A stretch of 63,861 nt of DNA from DATBFG01 sp036558645 (GTDB lineage: Bacteria; Acidobacteriota; Terriglobia; Terriglobales; Acidobacteriaceae). Below, one piece after another: positions 26,701-33,330 of the stretch. The translations under genes and the position numbers were made by a program. Positions within the stretch are counted from its first letter, which is position 1, and each line of letters opens with the position of its first letter. The notes under the pieces are model-generated. The model made no database searches, was not told the DNA's origin, and was given only the letters and a program-made list of their open reading frames with translations. The stretch is taken from NCBI GenBank assembly GCA_036558645.1, contig DATBFG010000110.1:1-63861 (forward strand). Reading direction: 5' to 3'.

Positions 26701-27321
26701 GATCGTGAACTCGTGCTGGTTGGCACGAGTGCCATTGATGTTGTATGAATCGTTGCCCCCGGTACCCGACGCATGGCCATCGAAGGTGCCACTGAAACCA
26801 GGAATGAGTTTGAGGTAGTCGAGGACGTTTCGTCCGTTTATGGCGACATCGTTCAGTTGCTTGCTGGTCACCACGTCAGATCGTTCCCCGGAACTGGCTT
26901 GCAATTGAATCTGCCCAGCATCGGCAGTAACGGTCACAGATTCACTGGCGGTCCCGACGTCCAGGGCAAATTGGCCGGCATTCAGCTTATCGGCGGCGTT
27001 GAGAACGAAGCCTGTCTTCTCGAGCTTCTTGAATCCCTGGGCTTCCACTGTGATGACGTAGGTTCCTGGCAGGAGGTTAGGCGCAGAGAATTCGCCACTC
27101 CCCCCACTGGTGATTTTTCTGTCTAGACCAGTCGCGGGATTAGCGACGGTGACGGTGGCGCCGCTGACAACCGCGCCGCTCGCATCAGTCACTACGCCAA
27201 AAATTGTTCCTGAAGTGACCTGGGCGATCAACGAGGAGCAACCAATTAGCAGCACTACTACCATAAAAGCGACGGTGTGATTGGTGGCGGGACGAAGATG
27301 AAACACAGATTTCCTCGACAT
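23713..27321 (-). CDS. Oar-like TonB-dependent outer-membrane receptor
   Basis: A 1202-residue protein. The ATG at 27321 follows AGGAGAGAAG and starts a signal peptide (VAFMVVVLLIGCSSLIAQ). Next comes a carboxypeptidase-regulatory-like beta domain (SGTIFGVVTDASGAVVSGAT ... NLLPGTYVITVEAQGF), a plug domain (SKQLNDVAINGRNVLDYLKL, INGTRANQHEFTIDGASNVD) and a long Gly/Asn/aromatic-rich barrel. It ends in an aromatic residue (LGAKIYF), as outer-membrane barrels do. In Acidobacteria such proteins replace SusC in substrate uptake, usually without SusD. Flanking GH30 and GH16 genes suggest a glucan-derived oligosaccharide as ligand. Confidence 0.92.
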   Translation of the reverse strand: MSRKSVFHLRPATNHTVAFMVVVLLIGCSSLIAQVTSGTIFGVVTDASGAVVSGATVTVANPATGLDRKITSGGSGEFSAPNLLPGTYVITVEAQGFKKLEKTGFVLNAADKLNAGQFALDVGTASESVTVTADAGQIQLQASSGERSDVVTSKQLNDVAINGRNVLDYLKLIPGFSGTFDGHASGTGGNDSYNINGTRANQHEFTIDGASNVDTGNNGGTHVTLNTDAIEEVKVLTSNYQAEYGKAAGGQIALTTKSGTNSWHGNGRFFHRHEGLNANEWFNKKDQLASSTPHNDPPLYRYNYVGYQVGGPVMKNKLFVFWSQEFYRQLVPSGGTTQFYTPTALERQGDFSQSINGDGLPIVISGPAVVNNKIDPTLLSAADQAVFNQVQKILNLFPLPNVSGYGPNQNYNYSNAFSAENPRREDILRVDFQLNSNNRLYGRWIHNADTSTAPYENFPGPFGIFACSSAINFEGGCVQEHPGWNLSINLISTITPTLLNEFSVGPSHTLSIAESVNGNVSRGVNGIDMQLLYPVSQDQSIPDFSFNQLDNTNFAGSYLGGTPWKQANTTINVNDNLTWVRQAHTFKFGMFYQRSRKDQPAWGNINGQFSFGTGPTGGGTCPGGAGTCKLGDPIASALVGDFDSFSQSTARPLGKFRYNQLEFYVQDTWKVTPRLTLDYGMRFAWIPPQYDDANQVALFDPFSYNPANAVTINPDGSINTAAGGDPLNGMRFSNQGQIPSGGWDSRGIMPEPRVGFAYDLFGTHKTVLRGGAGMMHDRTQGNLIFNTVFNNPAIVQTASVGSGTIATLPTQQSSFGNGVLTNILGAARDGKVPTVYSFSFGIQHELSKDTTIDVAYVGTLSRHLVTSRDINAAPYGSAFARINQDPNCVDNQDPAQPVFPGGVVPAVQPGLQPEYAAAGFNFNGFCTFGFHNFSSAYIVPYKGYGQISYLEFNGTSNYNSLQASIDRRFGKGLTFGASYTWSKSLTTANSDQDTQDTFDALLGYRAAGWDRTHVFAASYVYDIPSVTKHFGGPKWLSYITDNFQLSGVTQFMTGTPVDLNNAFGFPPGSITGSDQYGALPIYVAVDGEGNPIVPRIGFPGRGSRDFFRNGGMQTWDMSLFKNIPLGNEARYIQLRLEAFNAFNHPNFLDRNFSFNSTGPWAYASPTDPLTVTKVNDWGQFTDTYGTGPGGFRVIQLGAKIYF

Positions 27322-27484
27322 ACCTTCTCTCCTGGTATTCAAGCCTGATGGCGCGGCGCCTTCACAAACCTCACTCTGATCCCGAGACTTGGAAAACAGG
27401 GCATTCTAGGGTAATGCTAGGTAAAAAAGCTGTCATGCAATGGAATATCAGTCCCCTTATACTTTCGTACAGGTCGAAAGATCT

Positions 27485-28135
27485 CTATTCGAGCGCGATG
27501 ATGCCACGCTGTAAAGCAACGGTGGCAGCTTGTGTGCGGTCGTTGACATTCAATTTTTCGAGAACGTGGCTGACATGAAGCTTGACGGTAACTTCAGCGA
27601 TATTCAGTGCAGCCGCAATTTCCTTGTTACCCAAGCCCTTTGCGACCATGCGTAAGACTTCGATCTCGCGATTCGTCAATGTGCGATGGGACATGCGCTC
27701 GGCTAAAAGCAGGGCCACAGCCGGTTCCAGGTAACGCCGCCCGCCATGGACTTCACGTATGGCACGGAGGAGTTCTTCCCGCATCACGCTCTTCACTACG
27801 TAACCGCGAGCTCCCGCCTGGAGCGAGCGATAGACTTCTTCTTCGCCTGAATGAGTCGAGAGAATCAAGATCTGAGCATCGGGAAACTCGCGGACGATAG
27901 CGGCAGTGCAATCCGTCCCGCTTACGCCGGGCAGGCGGAGATCCATCATCACGAGCGTGGGGTGATGCTTACGATAGGCGGCGATGGCCGCATCAGCACT
28001 ATCCGCTTCTGCGACAACCTGCATGTCAGCTTCAACGTTAAGAGAAGCAGATAGCCCCATCCGTACCATGAAGTGATCGTCAACGACTAGAATACGAATC
28101 GGCTTTGAGCTCGGTATCGAAGGTTGGTTGTGCAT
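27485..28135 (-). CDS. NarL/LuxR-family response regulator
   Basis: A 216-residue regulator. The receiver domain (IRILVVDDHFMVRMG) has acidic residues Asp19-Asp20 and phospho-acceptor Asp65 in MMDLRLPGVSG. The C-terminal LuxR helix-turn-helix is LTNREIEVLRMVAKGLGNKEIA ... VTVKLHVSHVLEKL. I take the ATG at 28135: the receiver fold begins 12 residues later, whereas a longer frame to 28369 adds 78 residues that are only the shadow of the kinase gene. It overlaps the histidine kinase 3' end by 56 nt, so the two are translationally linked. The likely targets are the adjacent receptor and hydrolase genes. Confidence 0.92.
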   Translation of the reverse strand: MHNQPSIPSSKPIRILVVDDHFMVRMGLSASLNVEADMQVVAEADSADAAIAAYRKHHPTLVMMDLRLPGVSGTDCTAAIVREFPDAQILILSTHSGEEEVYRSLQAGARGYVVKSVMREELLRAIREVHGGRRYLEPAVALLLAERMSHRTLTNREIEVLRMVAKGLGNKEIAAALNIAEVTVKLHVSHVLEKLNVNDRTQAATVALQRGIIALE

Positions 28136-30221
28136 CGATTGGTACTTCCACCGAAATTGTAGTGCCCACGTTTGCGAGAGACTCCACCTGCAAATCGCAA
28201 CCCAGGCAACGTGCGCGTTCGCGCATGTCGAGCAGTCCAAAGTGGCCGGTGGGCGTATTCGCCGCCGGATCGAAACCTCGCCCGTTATCGCGGACCGTGA
28301 GCCGCACCCTACCCGGCATGTAAGAAAGTGAAATTTCAATATTTTCGGCTTGTCCATGCTTTGCGGCATTGCCGACTGCCTCCTGACCTATCCGAAGCAG
28401 ATTCATTTCCATCGCAGGAGCAAGGCGCACAGGAGTTCCTTCCACCACGACCTCCACTCTCAAATTACTCGGGAGGTTCAACGAGTTGACAACACTTTTG
28501 AGGGCAGAGGTGAGATTTCCATTCTCAAGAAAGTGGCAGCGCAGATCCCACACCGAACGTCTCGCATCAACCATGCTATGGCGGCTCATTTTACGGGCGG
28601 TCTCCAGTGCCTGCAAGGCGATCGGGGGAGCATGATTGAAACAGTCAACTGCCAGGTCGAGCTGCATAGTGATGCCGGCGAGTTCCTGTTCCACCGTATC
28701 GTGGAGTTCGCGAGCAATACGATTACGTTCTTCAAGGACAGCGCTACTCCGCAGCTTTTGGCGGATAATAGCCATTTGTTCCCGCAGGCGGCGTCCCAAG
28801 ACGACCACCCACGCGATCATTGCCAGCAAGACAATACCGGCAACGCCTAACAACCACAGAACATGGCGCAGATTCCACCACGAGGGAGTCTGTAAGACGA
28901 CGACGTCTGAAGAGGACCGGAGCAGAACTCGGAAGGACTCCGGAACCCGCCACAGACCGCCGCTTCGCACCAGGCATACGCCAGTGACCTTGATCTCACT
29001 GCTTAGAGGTATGGACTTGAGATTGTCGATTGAATCATCAGGTCGCAGCGTGGCCTCGAAAAGAACCTCTCCGCTTTGCAGTAGAAGGATAAGGCCATCC
29101 GGTTGAGTTTGACGGTGGAGCAATTTCGCGGTGAGGGTAACCAGGCTGCCGTCGAATTGCTCCCATGGCTGGATTGGATCAAACTTTACAGGTGTCGGTA
29201 TCGCGGCACGTCCCACACGATGGAAAACAGCGTTTTCGAGAACCGGCGCTGATTCTCCCATGGCTGGAAATCCGATCGCATCAACGATGTCACCGACTTC
29301 AAGCTTCGTTTCCTGCTGGGTGAGTACACGCAGGCCTCGTCCCTGATTTTGCAAAAAGATGGCGTTTCCAGCCTGTTGGTATCCAAGCACTCCTCGAACG
29401 CGAACCCTGTGAGAACCGTTAGCGCCTGGGGAGAATCGTAAGAGCGCAGTAAAAGGCACTTCATTGGCTGCGTTCTCTACATGTATCAGACTTACTCGCG
29501 GGACGTAGAACAGCAATCCGACAAGCTGTCGCTCTCCGTTGAATAGGCTGCCGCAAACGCCTTCGATCAATACTTCACTGTCGACGAAGGAGGAAAAGTC
29601 CTCCTCGCGCGTGATAGGCGTTCGCACTTTGAATTGACCTCCGCCTGATGCGACGGTCAGTGCTAGTGTGGTCTCGTGCCAGGAGTCTCGATCGATTGCA
29701 GCAGAGCGTACGATTCCACGCACTTTCACCCACTGGCTATCCTGTTGTCCATCTGCCAGTTCGCTGTATTGATACAAACGCGCGGCCGGTAATGCACCGA
29801 CACCGACAATGTGAAATTGCTGCTCGCGGATTACCGGTGCAAACCGTCCCGGCCCGGTCACGCCTTGGACCTCTACTAGTTCACCAAATCTATGCGCGAA
29901 CACAGGTGAATGACTACCTTCGACGTAGATTCCGGCCGTTTGGTCCTGAATGAAGAAATCGGGGGCAGGGACATCATCTGTGAGAACGCCCCTTATACGG
30001 ACGGGGTATCCCCGAGCTGCCTCTTCGGGAGTGAGATGTCGAATTTGTTCGACACGAGTGAGGATCGGCAGCGGCGTGGCATTCTCCACCTGCTGGGCAA
30101 CAAGTGGAGCAGACCACACTAGCAATGGCACCAGCCACGTGGTTGCCCGCGTAATTCGGGTAACGCCGCAAACCTGCGCCGACATTTTGGGATGGATCAT
30201 CGGGGACACGTTTTTCGCCAC
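28080..30221 (-). CDS. Membrane histidine kinase with OB-fold-like periplasmic sensor (NarX type)
   Basis: A 713-residue sensor. A signal/anchor lies at residues 28-43. The periplasmic part (about 60-440) carries repeated OB-fold-like beta units (YPVRIRGVLTD ... FFIQDQTAGIYVEG, WVKVRGIVRS, HRVRVRGVLGYQQAGNAIFLQNQGRGL). One membrane helix is at about 452-475. A HisKA_3 dimerisation domain has the phospho-accepting His507 in RIARELHDTVEQELAG, and a HATPase_c domain follows with VRDNGRGFD. The GTG at 30221 is the longest start; in-frame ATGs at 30200 and 30185 are alternatives and none has a clear ribosome site. The ligand is probably a periplasmic sugar or oligosaccharide, an inference from context. 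Confidence 0.9.
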   Translation of the reverse strand: MAKNVSPMIHPKMSAQVCGVTRITRATTWLVPLLVWSAPLVAQQVENATPLPILTRVEQIRHLTPEEAARGYPVRIRGVLTDDVPAPDFFIQDQTAGIYVEGSHSPVFAHRFGELVEVQGVTGPGRFAPVIREQQFHIVGVGALPAARLYQYSELADGQQDSQWVKVRGIVRSAAIDRDSWHETTLALTVASGGGQFKVRTPITREEDFSSFVDSEVLIEGVCGSLFNGERQLVGLLFYVPRVSLIHVENAANEVPFTALLRFSPGANGSHRVRVRGVLGYQQAGNAIFLQNQGRGLRVLTQQETKLEVGDIVDAIGFPAMGESAPVLENAVFHRVGRAAIPTPVKFDPIQPWEQFDGSLVTLTAKLLHRQTQPDGLILLLQSGEVLFEATLRPDDSIDNLKSIPLSSEIKVTGVCLVRSGGLWRVPESFRVLLRSSSDVVVLQTPSWWNLRHVLWLLGVAGIVLLAMIAWVVVLGRRLREQMAIIRQKLRSSAVLEERNRIARELHDTVEQELAGITMQLDLAVDCFNHAPPIALQALETARKMSRHSMVDARRSVWDLRCHFLENGNLTSALKSVVNSLNLPSNLRVEVVVEGTPVRLAPAMEMNLLRIGQEAVGNAAKHGQAENIEISLSYMPGRVRLTVRDNGRGFDPAANTPTGHFGLLDMRERARCLGCDLQVESLANVGTTISVEVPIDAQPTFDTELKADSYSSR

Positions 30222-30274
30222 CTGCAGTTACTTTTTGAATGCCCGAGCAAAGCGGCAGCCGACTTGAAAGCAGT

Positions 30275-31150
30275 TTACTCGCTCTTCGAGCGGTACGCCC
30301 TCACATAGTCCACCAACATAACCTGCGGGAAGGAGGTCGAGCGATCAGGACTTCCCGGCCAATCGCCCCCGACAGCAACGTTCAAGATCATGTAGAAGGG
30401 GTGATCGAAGGCCCAGACCTGGTTCGGTTTGAGATCGGCTCGGGTTCGCGTGACGTAGAGAGTCTTGTCGATGTAAAAGCGAATCGCGTTCGGCTCCCAT
30501 TCGACCGCATAAACGTGGAAGTCATCCGCCAACCCCTGCCCGCCCGGAAGCGTGTAATGCGCCTCGATATCCGTGGTATAACCGGGGCCATGAATAGAGC
30601 CGTGGACAACAGATGGTTCTTTCCCAATGTTCTCCATCATGTCGATCTCGCCACACTCGGGCCAACCGACCTTATCGAAGTCATCCCCCAGCATCCAGAA
30701 CGCCGGCCATAGACCTTGACCGTAAGGAATGCGGATGCTTGCTTCGAAGCGTCCGTACTTTTGTGCAAACTTGCCCTTCGTCTTCAGGCGAGCAGACGTA
30801 TACTCGCGAGTGGTTCCGTCTTTTCCCGTGTATTTCTCTGCGAGTGCACGAATCATCAGTTTTCCGTCTTCAATACGTGCATTCTGCGGGCGATCGGTGT
30901 AATACTCCAGTTCGTTGTTGCCCCAGCCTCCTCCACCAATCTCGAAAACCCACTTTGAAGGGTCGGGGGATGAACCACTTGGAGTGTTGAATTCATCACT
31001 CCAGCTCGGGGTCCACGAAATTTTGCTGGAGGACTGGCTTCTCTGCCCGAGGGAACATACGGACAGCAAAACCAAACAAAGCGTCATTGCCAGGCAGTGT
31101 TTGAAGAACAAGAGGAGGCGCCTCCGATCCGAGCGCTCGATCGGACACAA
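30275..31150 (-). CDS. GH16 family beta-glucanase (laminarinase type)
   Basis: A 291-residue secreted enzyme with a signal peptide (LAMTLCLVLLSVCSLG). The GH16 concanavalin fold starts at WTPSWSDEFNTP. The substrate cleft has WGNNELEYYTDRP and SARLKTKGKFAQKYGRFEA, and the catalytic nucleophile and acid/base glutamates are in WPECGEIDMMENIG. The methionine in the bulge (IDMME) is typical of the laminarinase/1,3-beta-glucanase subgroup. It lies upstream of the two-component kinase on the same strand and divergent from the second GH30 gene, so it probably degrades beta-1,3-glucan in the same locus. Confidence 0.93.
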   Translation of the reverse strand: MCPIERSDRRRLLLFFKHCLAMTLCLVLLSVCSLGQRSQSSSKISWTPSWSDEFNTPSGSSPDPSKWVFEIGGGGWGNNELEYYTDRPQNARIEDGKLMIRALAEKYTGKDGTTREYTSARLKTKGKFAQKYGRFEASIRIPYGQGLWPAFWMLGDDFDKVGWPECGEIDMMENIGKEPSVVHGSIHGPGYTTDIEAHYTLPGGQGLADDFHVYAVEWEPNAIRFYIDKTLYVTRTRADLKPNQVWAFDHPFYMILNVAVGGDWPGSPDRSTSFPQVMLVDYVRAYRSKSE

Positions 31151-31264
31151 GTATACCCGCCATCGAGGCGGCGGATCATAGGGCTAGCCCATTGATTTCA
31201 GTACTTCTGATCGCAGATTGCATGTGAGTGATATAGTTTTTCGCAACAAAACATTTTTCGCGAG

Positions 31265-32704
31265 GTGTGGGCCATCAGCAGCGAATCGAGCCGACGCACT
31301 TTTCTCAAGCAATCAGGACTTGGCATTGCGACAGCAGCTGCAACCAGGCTGGCCGGAGCATTCGAACTTCCGCAGTCCGAATCCGGTGCGGGGAATATCC
31401 AAGTGTGGATCACCGATCAAGAACGACGCTGCGCCGCGGCACCATCGATTCCATGGAGAAAAGCGAGCAGCACACTGAATGGGCCAACGATAATGTTGGA
31501 TCCGGACAAGAAGTTCCAGTCCATTCTTGGTTTCGGTGGTGCGTTCACCGATGCGGCGTGCTACATGTTCAATCAGCTCGAGCCCACCGCTCGCGAGAAG
31601 TTGTTCCATGAAATGTTTTCTCCCTCAGAACTCGGGTTAAATGTCTGCCGCACTTGCATCGGAGCCAGCGACTACTCGACCGAGGCGTACACGTACGATG
31701 AGGGAGATGCAGATCCTGAATTGAAGCGCTTCTCGATAGAACGTGATCGCAAGTACATTTTGCCCATCCTGCGGCAGGCGAGGGCAGTGAATCCTGACTT
31801 GTTCTTGTTCTCATCGCCGTGGACCCCTCCGGGATGGATGAAGTCTGGGGGATCGATGTTGGGTGGATCCATGCGAAGGCGATATCTGGGAGTGTACGCG
31901 GAGTACTTCGTGAGATTCCTGCAGGCATATACAGCCGACGGCGTTCCTGTTCAAGCCGTAACCCCGCAAAATGAAGTCGATACTGACCAGGACGGAAAAA
32001 TGCCCGCCTGCATCTGGCCGCAAGAGTATGAAATAGAGTTTGTGCGGAAACTGGGTCCATTGCTAAAGCAGAATGGACTGCAGACCAAGATCTGGATTCT
32101 CGATCACAACTACAACCTGTGGGGGCGTGCTATTGGCGAATTGGAAGATCGAGAGCTGCGGCAACACTGCAACGCCGTAGCGTGGCATGGATATGTGGGT
32201 CAGCCAGCCATGATGACTCGGGTGCACGATGAATATCCCGATGTTTCGATGTATTGGACCGAAGGTGGCCCAGACTATACCAGCCCCGACTATCTGAGCG
32301 ATTGGACCAAGTGGGTGAGTAACTTCAACAGTATTTTGAGAAATTGGTGTCAATCGATCACCGCATGGAATCTTGCCCTGGATGAAGTCGGTAAACCAAA
32401 TATCGGTCCCTTTCCTTGCGGAGGAGTTGTCGCGATTCATTCCAAAACCAAAGAGATCACGCGCAGCGGGCAGTTCTGGGCGTTAGCCCACTTCTCTCGA
32501 TTTATTCGCCAGGGCGCTCTTCGTTTCGATTCGCAGGGAACGATCGCAGGCCTGGATCATGTGGCTTTCCAAAACCCAGATGGAAAGCGATCGCTTGTGG
32601 TAAGTAACTCCGCAGGTGATCAAAGTGTGCTGGTGCAGCACGGAGGAATGCAAGCTGAGCTCTCGCTGAAGAAAGACTCTGTCGCCACCCTGGTGTGGAG
32701 CTAA
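31265..32704 (+). CDS. Tat-exported GH30 family glycoside hydrolase
   Basis: A 479-residue protein starting at GTG 31265, with a twin-arginine signal (SSRRTFLKQSGLGIATAAA). The GH30 barrel carries SILGFGGAFTDAACYMF, SSPWTPPGWMKSGG, the acid/base Glu in VTPQNEVDTDQ and the nucleophile Glu in YWTEGGPDY. The C-terminal beta domain ends with the usual AELSLKKDSVATLVW. It is only distantly similar by eye to the other GH30 protein of this locus and lies on the opposite strand, suggesting a separate substrate or step in the same glucan pathway. Confidence 0.9.
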   Translation: MWAISSESSRRTFLKQSGLGIATAAATRLAGAFELPQSESGAGNIQVWITDQERRCAAAPSIPWRKASSTLNGPTIMLDPDKKFQSILGFGGAFTDAACYMFNQLEPTAREKLFHEMFSPSELGLNVCRTCIGASDYSTEAYTYDEGDADPELKRFSIERDRKYILPILRQARAVNPDLFLFSSPWTPPGWMKSGGSMLGGSMRRRYLGVYAEYFVRFLQAYTADGVPVQAVTPQNEVDTDQDGKMPACIWPQEYEIEFVRKLGPLLKQNGLQTKIWILDHNYNLWGRAIGELEDRELRQHCNAVAWHGYVGQPAMMTRVHDEYPDVSMYWTEGGPDYTSPDYLSDWTKWVSNFNSILRNWCQSITAWNLALDEVGKPNIGPFPCGGVVAIHSKTKEITRSGQFWALAHFSRFIRQGALRFDSQGTIAGLDHVAFQNPDGKRSLVVSNSAGDQSVLVQHGGMQAELSLKKDSVATLVWS

Positions 32705-32765
32705 CAACATGCGGAATTGCTGACCAAACTGTCGTAAGTCTCCGCGCTCAGTTTGAAGTACTCGA

Positions 32766-33317
32766 ATGATCAATGACAACCTTTATGTTGTGACCGGCGG
32801 GCCGGGTGCCGGAAAGACCACCGTCTTGAAGGAACTCGAGTCCCTGGGGTTCCATCATGCACCCGAGGTTGCCCGGCAAATTATTCAGGAGCAGGTTCGG
32901 TCCGGAGGACGCGCACTTCCCTGGGATGACAAGCATCAATACACATCGCTTATGCTGCAAGAATCCATAAAGTCCTACCAGGACCACACGCCCGCGGCGG
33001 AACCGCTGTTTAGTGATCGCGGGATTCCAGACACGCTTTGCTACGCTCGCCTGATCGGCTTACTGGACCAGCAGAACATTCTTCACGCGTGTATGGAATA
33101 TCGTTACGCCGATCCGGTGTTTGCCGCTCCCCCGTGGGAAGAGATTTACGCGACCGACAGCGAGCGTAAGCAAGATTTCACTGAAGCCAAACGAACCTAC
33201 GAACTCTTGATTGCGACTTACCACGAGTGTGGGTATGGGATCGTGGAGCTACCCAAGATCTCTCCGACAGCGCGAGCTCAGTATATCGTGGAGTGCCTGC
33301 CACGACGGCCCGCCTGA
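32766..33317 (+). CDS. Small AAA-family ATPase (AAA_28-like)
   Basis: A 183-residue cytoplasmic P-loop protein. Walker A is GGPGAGKTTVLKEL at residues 11-24, and conserved family segments follow (EVARQIIQEQ, SDRGIPDTLCYARL, IYATDSERKQDFTEA). This group of small predicted ATPases/kinases includes proteins of unknown substrate. It starts 61 nt after the GH30 gene on the same strand and its 3' end converges with the HD-GYP gene 13 nt away. Confidence 0.82.
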   Translation: MINDNLYVVTGGPGAGKTTVLKELESLGFHHAPEVARQIIQEQVRSGGRALPWDDKHQYTSLMLQESIKSYQDHTPAAEPLFSDRGIPDTLCYARLIGLLDQQNILHACMEYRYADPVFAAPPWEEIYATDSERKQDFTEAKRTYELLIATYHECGYGIVELPKISPTARAQYIVECLPRRPA

Positions 33318-33330
33318 GGAGTTGTCAGAC

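Noticed and set aside
28136..28369. Longer N-terminus of the response regulator
   Set aside because: It is the shadow of the histidine kinase gene in another frame. The receiver fold begins just after the ATG at 28135.
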